Notes: generated by a model not told the origin, from the letters alone. A DNA stretch of 64,000 nt from Psychrobacter sp. JCM 18901 (GCF_000586435.1 NZ_BAWH01000013.1:24219-88218); one strand, 5' to 3'; shown: positions 40,761 to 51,601, counted from the first letter of the stretch. A program made the numbers and translations.

Positions 40761-41911
40761 ATGAAAATAAACCACGCTTTGGCAATGGCGCTATCTGCAT
40801 TGAGTGCTGGACTGCTGATCAGTTGTGTCAAACCTGCCGATGACAACAAAGCTGCAGACGTAGACAGCCAAAAAGTTGTGCAAGACAGTGCAGCTACTGA
40901 CAGCTCAGTAGAAAACAGCAAAGAAAGTACTGAGCAAATCGTAGCAGTAGATATCAGCCTGAGACTGCAAAAACGTACTTGACGCATGTGGCAGACGATA
41001 TCGTGATTCCCGCGTATGCTGATGCAGCCAAGCAAAGCGATCTGTTGAACGAATTGGCGCAGAAGCATTGTACCCAAGCTCCAGTAAGTGGCGATGAGCT
41101 ACAAGCATTACGTGCACAGTGGCTAGTATTGGCACAAGCATGGTCAAGTGCTGAGATGGTCAACTTTGGTCCTGCGACTGCTAGTATGAGCAATTTATAT
41201 ATAAACTACTATCCTGACGAGCGCGGACTCGTACACAGTGGCGTGGCTGATTTAATCGCTGCCAATCCAAAACTAACGCCAGAGCAACTTGCTGGTGAGA
41301 GCGCGATCGTACAAGGCGTGCCAGGATTAGAAGAGGCCTTGTTTGCCAATGAAAGTTTAGACGCTAGTCAGTGTGCTTACGTGATTAGCGCTAGTAGTGC
41401 GTTGAGCACGCGTCTAAAAGACATCGAGAAAAACTGGCAGCAAAACGCGACTGATTTATTGGCGATAGACAAAACAGCAGAGAGCGATAGAGGTCTAAAT
41501 CAATGGATTAACTCTCTACTGTCATTGATTGAGACCATGAAATCTAATGCCATTGATCAGCCACTCGGTCTAACAGGTAAAGCAAAAGGCCATTTGCCTG
41601 CTGCTACTGCTGGTCAAAGCCGCGCTATTATCAATGCTAAGTTAGATACGATTAACAAAGCCATGACTGACCCAGTATTGACGGCTGTTCTTGGTAGCAA
41701 TGATGAAAACAAAGTTTCGGATAATCTATCGACTGCATTGGCTGACACGACTGCATTATTAGCGCAAATGCCAGAAGATTTATCAAAAGCGAATAAGGAT
41801 GATCAACAAGCGTTGTACGATCATCTGACTGATGTCACTCGTCTGATTAAGCGCCAGTTAATCCCAGCACTTGGTATCCGTGTGGGCTTTAACAGCACTG
41901 ATGGCGATTAG
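40761..41911 (+). CDS. Second imelysin-family lipoprotein (frameshifted)
   Basis: Imelysin paralogue of about 384 residues. Signal peptide with lipobox GLLISC (Cys 22), then an acidic linker. A missing G near 40950 breaks the frame; restored, the text reads VAVDISAETAKTYLTHVADDIVIPAY, the usual start of this domain. Later features: LRAQWLVLAQAWSSAEMVNFGP, NLYINYYPDERGLVHSG and VQGVPGLEEALF, the position of the GxHxxE motif in canonical imelysins, here without His. The DUF1513 gene starts four bases after its stop. Probably acts with the first imelysin and the di-heme protein. Confidence 0.87.
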
Positions 41912-41914
41912 ACA

Positions 41915-43468
41915 ATGTCTACTATCGAAGCGGGTACAGCAGTGTCAGCAGTCCAGACTCATGACCAGATGAACAGGTCTAATCGGTCTGGGACAACTTC
42001 GTCAGCTCATGAGCTTTTGACGACTTCCGTGCTGACAGCAGTGGGTACGGCGGCGCTGGTCGGTATTCACCATCGTTATCGTAAGCAGCAGCATCCAGAT
42101 GCCAGTCTACAAGATTATGTAGATGGTATTCGTACGCAGTTGCAGGTATTACGAGCTGGTCCTGATTCAACGCCGAAGCTTTCACGCTTACGTTATGCTT
42201 GTGAGCAAGCAGCGGCAACCTGGAAGCAGGCTTATCATGCTGTAGACGATGATAAGCATGATGTACCTGACTTTGCTGTCATGCATACGACAACGATGCT
42301 GGCACGACCAGTCAGCTGGGTCAGTGGCGTCGCATCACTGCCAAAAGATCAGAACTCATCAACCAAATGAGCATGACTTTGGCGTGGTAGGTATTGATGC
42401 CGACAGACAAATCGTTTGGCAAACGACTATGCCTGAGCGTGTCCACGACATCGTTGTTCAGCTCTGCCTGTCAATATATCTCAAGCTCAGCATAGCCATG
42501 TGGATCAAAAACGTGATGTCGTCGTCATGGGTCGTCGTCCAAGTGAAAGATTTTGGGTACTCAATACATCAAATGGGCAAGTACAACATGCGATTACAGC
42601 TGACGTAAACCGTCACTTTTATGGTCATGCTTGCTACAGTTTAGATGGCAGCTTGCTCTATGTAACCGAGAACGACACAGTGAGTTTGGCAGGTAAAATT
42701 GGTATCTATGATGCCCATGATGCTTATCAAAAGGTAGCAGAGTTTGATTCATATGGTATCGGCCCGCATGAGTTAATTATGCATCCTGATAGCGAAACGC
42801 TCGTCATTGCAAATGGTGGTATCAAAACCGAGCAGGCCTCACGCGAAGAGCTAAATCTAGATACCATGCGACCCTCACTGGTTTATCTGAATCGTCACGA
42901 TGGCACACTGCTCGAGCAAGTGACTCCCGAGCATAATCAGATGAGTGTGCGCCACTTAGCCATGCACGATGACGGCATAGTGATGATCGGTATTCAGTTC
43001 CAAGGTGAAAAACATATCAATGTACCGTTAGTGCTGACTCATAAACGTGGCGATGCCAGTTTTACACCACTCACTATGCCAAACAATCAATGGCAACGTT
43101 TTCACCAATATATCGCTAGCGTGGCGGTAGATAGTGAGCGTAACTTACTGTGTGTGACCACGCCGATTGGTGGCTGTGCGGCGATTTATGATTTGCATAC
43201 CCGAGAGCTGATTGATGATGTAAGCCTGCCAGATTGTGCAGGGGCTTCAGTGTTAGCCAATTCTAGTGCTTCAATGAGTAAAATTGATAAACATACCGAG
43301 CCGACAGGTTTTATCGTTAGTGATGGTCAAGGTCAGTTAACAGCGTTAAGAGTAAATGCTTTACCAGAAATAAAGTTGGACGTAAACGACGTTGAACCTC
43401 ATGAGCGGATTATCAAAGACAGTCAACTGCATATGATGTCGTTTGACAACCACTTACAAGCACTGTGA
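41915..43468 (+). CDS. DUF1513 family protein (beta-propeller-like), frameshifted
   Basis: Last gene of the imelysin cluster, as commonly seen for DUF1513. The N-terminal 150 residues form a first fragment with one hydrophobic segment (SVLTAVGTAALVGIHH). Frameshifts near 42355 and 42465 precede the long second part. That part has repeated WD-like strands: RHFYGHACYSLDGSLLYVTEND, GIGPHELIMHPDSETLVIANGG, SVRHLAMHDDGIVMIGIQFQG and FHQYIASVAVDSERNLLCVT, diagnostic of DUF1513. Corrected length is roughly 515 residues. The function is undefined; context points to iron uptake. Confidence 0.84.
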
Positions 43469-43564
43469 TACGTGATATTCAATAAGAGCGACAGACGCAC
43501 AGGCATGGCGATTAATAATGACTATTACTAGAACGACAGTAATAGTCAGCCAAGGAGGTAGAGC

Positions 43565-44216
43565 ATTAGCTTAGACACCAATTTAGATACTGTCAGACAG
43601 CAGCTTGCACAGGCAGGCATCAAGCTACATATCAGTAAAAAGCGTGTTAAAAATATCAATTTTCGCTTAAAGCCTCATACGTTGATGGTCTCTGCACCGA
43701 TGCATGTCAGCGCATCACAAATGTTGCATGCTGTGGCTAAGCGGGTGCTTGGGCTATTGCAAATCACCCGCAGGTATTAGAACAATATAGACGTAGACAG
43801 AATACTTCGTCAGACATTTCAGCTGCTAATAATTCAGTTCTATTATGGGGTGCAGAGCAATCATTTACGCTCAGTCCTGATAAAAAAATCACCTATTATC
43901 GGCAACAACTCTCCGAAGTCACACCTGCACTATTTGATAAGTGGCAGCCAATCGTTGGCACTTATGCCAATGAAATACGATTAAAAAAATGCACACGCGT
44001 TGGGGCAGCTGCAACACGCGCGCAAAACGAATTTGGCTATCAGTCTATCTTCCTGCCTATCCTATTGAATGCACCGAATACGTAATTGTTCATGAGCTGT
44101 GCCACTTGCATCATGCCAACCATAGCCGAGCGTTTTGGCAAACGGTTGCAACAGCGATGCCAGATTATTTGCAATGGCATAATACCCTAGCGGGCAAGAC
44201 AGGGCAGCTGGACTAA
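43565..44216 (+). CDS. YgjP-like (DUF45) zinc metalloprotease with apparent AUU start, frameshifted
   Basis: Soluble M48-related/YgjP family metallopeptidase. C-terminal motif HELCHLHHANHSRAFW gives HExxH plus the third His, preceded by TRWGSCNTRAKRIWLSVYL, the family signature. Two one-base losses (near 43750, giving AWAIANHPQVLEQY, and an A run near 43990) break the frame. No ATG/GTG/TTG exists in frame near the 5' end: a perfect AAGGAGGT (43552-43559) lies five bases before an ATT at 43565, and an in-frame TAG at 43556-43558 excludes any longer start. Length is about 217 residues. Confidence 0.82.
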
Positions 44217-44222
44217 ACCTAT

Positions 44223-44246
44223 CATCTAAGTATCTAACTATCTAAC
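44223..44246. repeat. 8-bp tandem repeat after the YgjP-like gene
   Basis: ATCTAAGT, ATCTAACT, ATCTAACT in tandem within ten bases of the stop codon. Confidence 0.6.
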
Positions 44247-44420
44247 TAGCCCTAATAAATATCTCGATATCATCTGCGTAACATTCATTATGCTGAGCAA
44301 CAAGTCCTATTTTTATTATCATTTTTAAAATAAGGACACACCTGGATAAGCCTGATATTATAAGAAATAACGGTACAAATCGTGTCGTTTAATTAACAAG
44401 TTTATATACAGGGATGTCAT

Positions 44421-45023
44421 ATGGAAAACGTCAACCAGGCGGAGTTTTGGCAACAGCGTTATGAGAAGAACAGCATCGGTTGGGATATGGGGCAGGTATC
44501 ACCACCGCTCAAAGCTTATATTGACCAGTTACCTGAGAGTGCAAAAAATCAGGCGATACTAGTGCCAGGTGCAGGTAATGCTTATGAAGTGGGCTACTTA
44601 TATGAGCAAGGTTTTACCAATGTCACGCTGGTTGACTTTGCCCCTGCACCAATTGAAGCATTTGCAGAGCGCTATCCTACTTTCCCCTCTGAGCACTTGA
44701 TCTGTGCGGATTTTTTTAGCTTGTCAGCTGAGCAGTATCAATTTGATTGGATACTTGAGCAGACGTTTTTTTGTGCGATTAATCCATTGCGACGTGATGA
44801 ATACGTGCAGCAGATGGCGAGGTTGTTAAAGCCACAAGGTAAGCTGGTTGGATTGTTATTCGACACAGATTTTGGACGGGAAGAGCCACCATTCGGCGGC
44901 AGCAAGGAAGAGTACCAACAGCGTTTTCAAAGTTATTTTGATATCGATATTATGCAGCCCAGCTATAATTCACATCCAGCGCGGCAAGGTAGTGAGCTAT
45001 TTATAAAGCTGCAAGTAAAGTAA
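44421..45023 (+). CDS. Thiopurine S-methyltransferase-family SAM methyltransferase
   Basis: 200-residue class I methyltransferase of the TPMT family. Start region FWQQRYEKNSIGWDMGQVSPPL is typical of TPMT proteins; the SAM site is AILVPGAGNAYEVGYL; then VTLVDFAPAPIEAF, LICADFF and WILEQTFFCAINPLRRDEYV. The FGREEPPFGGSKEEY segment also matches this family. Bacterial members can methylate thiopurines, selenium or tellurium species or halides; the substrate here is not known. It converges with the HD-type hydrolase, whose stop overlaps its end by about 20 bases. Confidence 0.88.
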   Translation: MENVNQAEFWQQRYEKNSIGWDMGQVSPPLKAYIDQLPESAKNQAILVPGAGNAYEVGYLYEQGFTNVTLVDFAPAPIEAFAERYPTFPSEHLICADFFSLSAEQYQFDWILEQTFFCAINPLRRDEYVQQMARLLKPQGKLVGLLFDTDFGREEPPFGGSKEEYQQRFQSYFDIDIMQPSYNSHPARQGSELFIKLQVK

Positions 45024-45671
45024 GCTCGCGCTTAATATTATCTCGAGCTTGCGTTTCTAACTGCTCATAGTAATGGTCAGTCAGATAGAGTTTGGGATGC
45101 GCTAGTAATCCTTGTAACACTGCAGTGCGCCCATCACGGTAGCTGTCATCGGCGACATGCGTATATTCTTTGCGTATCGCCTTTGCATACTGATTGTAGG
45201 TAGCCACGGCGCGCCCAACATACTCAAATCCATATCTAACAGATACGCAGTATCGTTATATTTGTCCCTGTCTACCAACATATCTATCTGATGATTAGCG
45301 GTCATCATAATGAGAGCGTGAATCTGTTGGCATTGCTTTGTGCTTAGATAAGGGCCCAAAGCATCTATCGCAAACTCTGCACTTTTTAGCTCATTGTCGA
45401 AGCGTGTTGGGTCATATATCACATCATGATAGTACAGTGCCAATGCAATGATATGTGGCTTAGCAAGATGGTGCTTAATATTCTCAAGCTGTACCAATAA
45501 CTGCTCAATATGATTGAGTGTATGATAAGCACGTTGTGGTTCGCCGTAGCGCGTCACGATATCTTGCCAAAGCCTATCTATTTGCTTTGGCGAAATATCG
45601 CTGGTCATAGCTGACAAATGCTGTGCAAAGCACTTGCCAAGCTCATCATGCTTATTTGAGACAGTTTTCAT
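45001..45671 (-). CDS. Predicted metal-dependent HD-superfamily phosphohydrolase (COG4339 type), frameshifted
   Basis: Soluble helical protein of about 223 residues. Metal-binding pattern: YHTLNHIEQLL, ALALYYHDVIYDP (HD pair), MTANHQID and LLDMDLSMLGAPW, as in COG4339 proteins. Missing G near 45207 breaks the frame; restored it reads LGAPWATYNQYAKAIRKEY and continues to the C-terminus with VADDSYRDGRTAVLQGLLAHP. ATG at 45671. Biochemical activity of this family is poorly known. Confidence 0.8.
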
Positions 45672-45710
45672 ATGTCGTTTTGCACTATGACCGTAGTAAA
45701 AATGGTTTGG

Positions 45711-46622
45711 TTATTCTTTGTTAGCCACTGCATCTTTAAATGCTTTATTAAACACCTCACCGAGCAAGCTAACATCATCGACACGCGCATAGTTCAGACG
45801 GGTGACAAAGGCAATATGGCGATGCGGCCCGTCTTCAGCCAATGGTATGGCGACGGCATTTTGGTTTTGCAGGTGTAGCTGATCGAGCGCCATTTCAGGT
45901 ACTAGCGTCGTGCCCATATTGGCAAGCGCCATTTGAATCAAAGTATTTAGACTGGCATCTGAGAAGCTTGATTTCATTTGTGCACGGTCAAAATGACAGA
46001 CAGACAGCGTCTGGTCGGTTAGGCAATGACCTTCACCAAGTAACATCAGGTTGGCAGTCGCCAGTTCATCAGCATTGATGGTATCAAGCTTGGCATGGAT
46101 GTCGTCCTTTGGGAACACGGCAAAGAAGTCTTCACTCCAAAACTCAAAACTATGTAGCCCATCTACCGCATAAGGTAGCGCAATAATAGCGGTATCGATA
46201 TGACCATAGCGTACTTGTTCAAGCAAACGCTCTGTCTGTTGTTCGACGATGGTCATGCGGAATTCTGGATACTGAGCACGCAGCGCAGGCAGTACTTTTG
46301 GCAGCAAGTAAGGTGCAATCGTCGGAATGATACCGACAGTCATAGGATAGGCAAGTGGCGTCTGATGGCTATGAGCACGCGTGGTCAAATCGCTGACCTC
46401 AGAAAACACTCGCTGCGCCCGTGTGAGGATGTCTTGACCGATAGGGGTAATTAATACCTGCTTGTTATTGCGCTCAAAAATCTGAGTATCTAGCTGTTTT
46501 TCTAATTCTGCGATACCCAGACTCAGTGCAGACTGCGAGATATTGCAATCTTCAGCAGCGCGTTTAAAATGACGATGTTTGGCGACGGCTAGGGCAAACT
46601 CAAGTTGTCGTAAAGTAATCAT
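45711..46622 (-). CDS. oxyR: OxyR, LysR-type hydrogen peroxide sensor
   Basis: Transcriptional activator of peroxide defence. N-terminal winged helix: MITLRQLEFALAVAKHRHF with SQSALSLGIAELEKQL. The regulatory domain holds the redox pair in GEGHCLTDQTLSVC, matching C199 and C208 of E. coli OxyR, inside the conserved LMLLGEGHCL context. Length is 303 residues. It is divergent from ahpC (268 bases apart), the usual target, so it probably controls both ahpC and itself. I could not place an OxyR box with confidence. Confidence 0.93.
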   Translation of the reverse strand: MITLRQLEFALAVAKHRHFKRAAEDCNISQSALSLGIAELEKQLDTQIFERNNKQVLITPIGQDILTRAQRVFSEVSDLTTRAHSHQTPLAYPMTVGIIPTIAPYLLPKVLPALRAQYPEFRMTIVEQQTERLLEQVRYGHIDTAIIALPYAVDGLHSFEFWSEDFFAVFPKDDIHAKLDTINADELATANLMLLGEGHCLTDQTLSVCHFDRAQMKSSFSDASLNTLIQMALANMGTTLVPEMALDQLHLQNQNAVAIPLAEDGPHRHIAFVTRLNYARVDDVSLLGEVFNKAFKDAVANKE

Positions 46623-46890
46623 AAAACCTCTCTATTAGTGGGTTTTTAATGCAATTTATTATGTTTGGTCAACCTTTATAAGGTAGCAAATTACCAATTA
46701 AGCACCAATGATAAAATGTAGAGAGAATAGTTTAACAAGTTTAATAAAACAAAACATCACATTAAAAACTTTTAACTGGATTAACCATAGAATTCGCGTA
46801 TAGTTTGTCAGGTAGCCCAGAGAGCTAGAGGGCTAATTGAAAAAACCATATAAATAATTTCCAATTCACTTAACTATAGAGGAGCCAACC

Positions 46891-47456
46891 ATGGCGTCTA
46901 TCATCAATCAAGAAATCCCAGAATTTTCAGCAGATGCGTACGTAAACGGTGAGTTCAAAACTATCACTTCTGACGACGTAAAAGGCGGCTGGGCAATTTT
47001 CTTATTCTACCCAGCTGATTTCACGTTTGTTTGCCCAACTGAGCTAGAAGACATGGCCGCTCATTATGACGAGCTAAAAGGCTTGGTGTTGAAGTATACT
47101 CAGTATCTACTGATACGCATTTCACGCATAAAGCATGGCATGATTCTTCAGAAGCTATCGGTAAAGTACAATACCCAATGATCGGCGATCCTACTGGTAA
47201 AATCACTCGTGGCTTCAACGTCATGATTGAAGAAGCAGGTTTGGCTGAGCGCGGTACATTCTTAGTAGATCCTGATGGCTTGATCCAAGTCGCTGAAATC
47301 CATGCTGGCGGTATCGGCCGTAGTGCAAAAGACATGCTACGTAAAGTAAAAGCAGCACAGTATGTTCGTGAAAACGACGGCGAAGTTTGCCCAGCAGCTT
47401 GGGAACAAGGCGGCGACACATTGAAGCCAAGTCTTGACCTAGTTGGTAAAATCTAA
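46891..47456 (+). CDS. ahpC: AhpC, alkyl hydroperoxide reductase peroxiredoxin (frameshifted)
   Basis: Typical 2-Cys peroxiredoxin reducing H2O2 and organic peroxides. Peroxidatic Cys 48 in [13 protein letters not shown]; resolving Cys in [12 protein letters not shown] near the C-terminus. A missing G near 47089 splits the gene; with it the middle reads [23 protein letters not shown]. Length is about 188 residues. AGAGGAGCC precedes the ATG. It is divergent from oxyR and followed by a strong terminator, so it is transcribed without ahpF. Confidence 0.95.
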
Positions 47457-47526
47457 GTAGACATTTCATACTTAGATAAAAGTAGCGCCGTATCTTAAAC
47501 ATCTGATTTAATGCAGTGCTACAAAT

Positions 47527-47563
47527 AAAGACCCCATTAACATAAGTTGATGGGGTCTTTTTA
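47527..47563 (+). terminator. Intrinsic terminator after ahpC
   Basis: Stem AAAGACCCCAT-AAC / GTT-ATGGGGTCTTT with one mismatch, 4-base loop and a T run. Confidence 0.9.
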
Positions 47564-47626
47564 CGTCTTAAGCATAGATATTGTTAGTATTATTTTTTCA
47601 GCATATCTCTAAGCATAAACGCAATA

Positions 47627-47875
47627 TTAAGCGCGAGACTGTGCTTTATTTTTATCAATAGTTTTATAAATCTCGTCTTTGAGCTGTAGCTTTCGTCGTT
47701 TCATCTGTTCGATTTCTTCGTCGCGACTGGCATGCTTGACCACATCGTTTTCAAGCTTATTAATTTGCCTATCTAGAGTCGTATGCTCGTCAAAGATACT
47801 CGCAAAATGCGTGTCCTTTTGTTTTAACTCATCGATAATATCACTGTGATCTTGCCATGTGTCTGTCATTGTCAT
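47627..47875 (-). CDS. YdcH family (DUF465) small protein
   Basis: 82-residue, charged, fully helical coiled-coil protein: HFASIFDEHTTLDRQINKLEND followed by IEQMKRRKLQLKDEIYKTI, the DUF465/YdcH pattern. No known enzymatic role. It sits on the opposite strand between ahpC and ahpF. ATG 47875 or 47869. Confidence 0.88.
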   Translation of the reverse strand: MTMTDTWQDHSDIIDELKQKDTHFASIFDEHTTLDRQINKLENDVVKHASRDEEIEQMKRRKLQLKDEIYKTIDKNKAQSRA

Positions 47876-48314
47876 GTTGTCATCCTTGTTATTTAGTGCA
47901 AGCTTAGAATAAGCGTAAGCACGTTATGGTTAAGACGCTTATGATGGTGAGACTTTGGTTGGAAAGGGTAAAAGTTTAATGGTAATAAAGGTAGTTACTT
48001 CACGATATTGATAATGCATATTGCTTTCAATACCATTCGATTGTAGCGAAAAAATAGACCATGTACCATCACTATCATTTGTTTGTGTATTTGTATTTAA
48101 TTATTTAAAGCAATAAACGATTGGTTTTATAAAACATAAAGTTTGAGTTTCTCAGCTTGCCGAAACTCGCTAAACGCTTGATAATAGACACATCAAAGGG
48201 CAAGAGCCCACTATATATAACCTTTTATACAAAATTATCAACACCAACTATTTCATATTTAGACGCGTAGCATGACAGCTGCCGTTACATATTCAGTCAT
48301 AATGAGGAACAAAC
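47876..48314. other. Intergenic region upstream of ahpF and ydcH
   Basis: About 440 AT-rich bases with no gene. A perfect 8-bp inverted repeat ATAAGCGT / ACGCTTAT (47909-47916, 47935-47942) lies about 35 bases upstream of the YdcH start. Promoters for both genes are expected here; none is assigned. Confidence 0.5.
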
Positions 48315-49893
48315 ATGATAGATCAAAATTTATTAGATGCCGTTAAGAGCTATAGCGAAAACATGACACGTCCAATTACCTTTGTATTGGGTAATGGTAC
48401 GCATGCGAAACGTGCAGAATTGGTAGATTTTTTTGACCAAGATTGCTGGAACGACAGACAAAATCAATTTCGATGCAGAAGCAACTGACGATAGTTTGCC
48501 TAGTGCGATTAGTTTTAAAGTAGTCAGTCACATTGATGGCGAATCAAACGATACTGGTATCGTATTCAGCGGTATCCCAGGTGGTCATGAGTTTACGTCA
48601 TTGATTTTGGCGATTTTGCAAGCGGGTGGTCATACGCTAAAGTTGGATGAAGGTATCCAAAAGTTAGTTAAGCGCTTTAATAAGCCATTACAGTTCCAGA
48701 CCTACGTGTCATTGTCATGCCATAGCTGCCCAGAAGTCGTTCAGGCATTGAACCAGTTCGCGCTATTAAATGATGGTATCAGCAATGAAATGATCGATGG
48801 TGCATTGTTCAAAGAGCAAGTAGAAGCAAATAAAATTCAAGGTGTACCAGCTGTATTTTTGAACGGTAAGCCATTTGCTAACGGCCTAATTGACACTGCT
48901 AAATTGATCGGAAAATTGCAAGAGCAATTCCCTGACTTATTGTCAGAAGTAGAAGACGATGCTGAGCAATTAGAGCAGCAAGACGTTACTATCATCGGTG
49001 CTGGCCCTGCAGGTGTGGCTGCTGCTATTTATACAGCGCGTAAAGGCTTAAAAGTTACAATGGTCGCTGACCGTATCGGTGGACAGGTAAAAGATACGCA
49101 AGACATCGAAAACTTGATTTCAGTACCGCTAACCAATGGTACAGATTTATCGACCAATTTCGTTAAGCACTTGGCTGAGTACAATATCACGCTAAGAGAG
49201 CATGTCAGTGTGAAAGATATCGGCGAGACAGAAGAAGAAAACTACAGCATCAACCTAAATACCGGCGAGACGTTTGAAACTCGTAGTATTATCTTGGCGA
49301 CAGGTGCCCAATGGCGTAAGCTTGGCGTACCAGGCGAGGAAGAAAATATCGGTAAGGGCGTGGCTTTCTGTGCACATTGTGATGGCCCATTCTTCAAGGG
49401 TAAAGACATCTCAGTGATCGGCGGTGGTAACTCAGGCGTTGAGGCAGCACTAGATTTGGCAGGTATCGTCAATCACGTTACTGTACTCGAGTTCGCTGAT
49501 GAATTAAAAGCTGACCAAGTACTGATCAACAAAGCTAAAGAGAAAACCAACATTGAGTTCATTACCGGTGCAGCGACGCAAGAGATCAAAGCGACTGATG
49601 GCAAAGTATCGTCTATCGTCTACCAAGATCGCAGCACAGGTGAGACTCATGAGCGTGATTTATCAGGGGTGTTTGTACAGATTGGTTTAGTTCCAAACAC
49701 TGGATTCATCAAAGGCTTCGTTGATCTAAACCGCTTTGGTGAGATCGAAATCGATGAGCGCTGCCGTACAGATCGTAAAGGTATCTTCGCTTGTGGTGAC
49801 GTAACCACCGTGCCATTTAAGCAGATTAACATTGCGATGGGTGAAGGTAGTAAAGCGGCACTGTCAGCGTTTGAATACCTAGTCATGCAGTAA
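48315..49893 (+). CDS. ahpF: AhpF, alkyl hydroperoxide reductase flavoprotein subunit (frameshifted)
   Basis: NADH-dependent disulfide reductase that recycles AhpC. N-terminal double thioredoxin fold with the redox pair in LSCHSCPEVVQ; then FAD-binding VTIIGAGPAGVAAAIYTARKG; the catalytic dithiol FCAHCDGPFF; NAD site ISVIGGGNSGVEAALDLAG; and C-terminal GIFACGDVTTVPFKQ. A seven-T run near 48434 shifts the frame; six gives LVDFLTKIAGTTDKINFDAEA from the ATG at 48315. Length is about 526 residues, as usual. Its own terminator follows. Confidence 0.95.
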
Positions 49894-49916
49894 GCTGTTC
49901 AGTTTAGTTTAAGCAT

Positions 49917-49946
49917 AAAAGGCCACCTCGGTTGAGGTGGCTTTTT
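49917..49946 (+). terminator. Intrinsic terminator after ahpF
   Basis: Stem GCCACCTC / GAGGTGGC with a 4-base loop, followed by five T. Confidence 0.9.
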
Positions 49947-50152
49947 GATGTTAGCGTATAAATACTTCTCTATAGAACAAACCTTAATATTTAGGAAATA
50001 GCCACTTGCGTGAGCCAATAACGTGATTTCACTCAGAAAATATCAGTATTTACGTTACAAATTCGACATTTGCATTACAAACTCGTGTTGTTGATGCAAT
50101 AATGTATGCAATAAAACCTATCATAGCGTCATGAACTATAAGGAAAATAGGC

Positions 50153-51601
50153 ATGGAATACATTGAAGCTTTTTTCGCCCTAATCGGGGATCTAACGTGG
50201 GGCTGGGCGCTCGTGCCTATGCTAATTATCTTTGGTTTATTATTTACCATCGTAGGTAGGTTCGCTCAGTTTAGATATTTTAAACGTATGTTCCGTGTGT
50301 TCAAAACGGATGAGGTAGGAGACGACGGGATTTCTGCCCGTCAGGCGTTGCTCGTTTCTATCGGTGGACGTGTAGGCGGCGGTAACATTGCTGGCGTTGC
50401 GGTTGCCATCTCCTTAGGAGGACCGGGAGCGGTATTCTGGATGTGGGTTGTGGCCTTAATTGGCATGATGACCAGCATTGTGGAATGTAGCTTAGCCCAG
50501 CTTTATAAGCGTAGAGATAATGATGGTAACTTTCGCGGTGGCCCTGCGACCTATATTTTACATGGGTTAGGTAAAGACTATCGCTGGCTCGCCGTCATCT
50601 ATGCGATCTCGCTACTACTGTCTTTTTCTATCGGGTTTGTGGCGTTCCAGGGCAACACGGTAGCAGGCTCAGCGCTTGAAAGCTTTGGGATTGATCGCTG
50701 GATAACGGGTGTGGTTCTGGTGATTGCAGGCGGATTCATTGTCTTTGGCGGTATTCAGCGCATTGCAAAAGTAGCCGACGTTGTCATTCCTGTTATGGCA
50801 TTAATCTATATCAGTATGGCACTTATTATTATTGCATTTAACTTTACAGAACTGCCTGCACTGATGGTAATGATTGTCAAAAATGCTTTTGGCATTGAGT
50901 CTGTCGTGGGCGGTGGTATTGGTGTGGCAATTGAGCAAGGTATGAAGCGTGGTTTATTCTCTAATGAAGCGGGTCTAGGTTCTGCGCCTAATATTGCTGC
51001 CACTGCTTACGCTACTCACCCTGTTAGTCAAGGTATCTCACAGTCATTATCTGTGTTTATTGATACGATAATCGTATGTAGTGCCACCGCATTTATGATT
51101 TTACTGAGCGGCGTGTATCAACCAGGTGCGGAAGTCGATGGTATTGTATTGGCACAGCAGGCGTTAACGACCCAGCTTGGGGATTGGGCACAGTATATTC
51201 TCACCATATCGATATTGCTATTTGCCCTAAGCTCTATTATGTATAACTATTATATGGGTGAAAATGCCATTAATTTCTTGGTCAAAAAGAATATCAAAAT
51301 GGCGACTCTAGTTTTGCGAGTTGTTGTGATTGCGGTATTATTCTTGGGTGCAGTGGCTCCTGCGGCAACCGCAGTGTTCTTCTTTGCGGATCCGTTGATG
51401 GGTGTGCTAGCGCTAGCAAACTTATTGGCCTTGATAATGTTATTTCCACGAGCCAAGCGTCTACTTGACGACTTTGCAAGTCAGTTAAAATCAGGGATTA
51501 AAGAGCCGTTGTTTGATGCACAAGAGTATGAAAAATTAGATCTCGATCTGAGCGCATGGGGCAAAAAAGCGGTAAAAGAAGCGTTAGATCAAAAACAGTA
51601 G
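50153..51601 (+). CDS. Sodium:alanine (AGCS) family symporter
   Basis: Inner-membrane Na+-coupled amino acid (alanine/glycine) transporter of 482 residues with about 11 membrane helices. AGCS signatures: SIGGRVGGGNIAGVAVAIS, FWMWVVALIGMMTSIVECSLAQ, KRGLFSNEAGLGSAPNIAATA and VFIDTIIVCSATAFMIL. The C-terminal tail is charged and cytoplasmic. AAGGA precedes the ATG. The frame is intact. Substrate preference is known only at family level. Confidence 0.93.
   Translation: MEYIEAFFALIGDLTWGWALVPMLIIFGLLFTIVGRFAQFRYFKRMFRVFKTDEVGDDGISARQALLVSIGGRVGGGNIAGVAVAISLGGPGAVFWMWVVALIGMMTSIVECSLAQLYKRRDNDGNFRGGPATYILHGLGKDYRWLAVIYAISLLLSFSIGFVAFQGNTVAGSALESFGIDRWITGVVLVIAGGFIVFGGIQRIAKVADVVIPVMALIYISMALIIIAFNFTELPALMVMIVKNAFGIESVVGGGIGVAIEQGMKRGLFSNEAGLGSAPNIAATAYATHPVSQGISQSLSVFIDTIIVCSATAFMILLSGVYQPGAEVDGIVLAQQALTTQLGDWAQYILTISILLFALSSIMYNYYMGENAINFLVKKNIKMATLVLRVVVIAVLFLGAVAPAATAVFFFADPLMGVLALANLLALIMLFPRAKRLLDDFASQLKSGIKEPLFDAQEYEKLDLDLSAWGKKAVKEALDQKQ

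Noticed and set aside
46623..46890. OxyR binding boxes in the oxyR-ahpC gap
   Set aside because: ATAG-like quarter sites occur (for example near 46790-46800) but not with the required spacing, so I do not annotate one.
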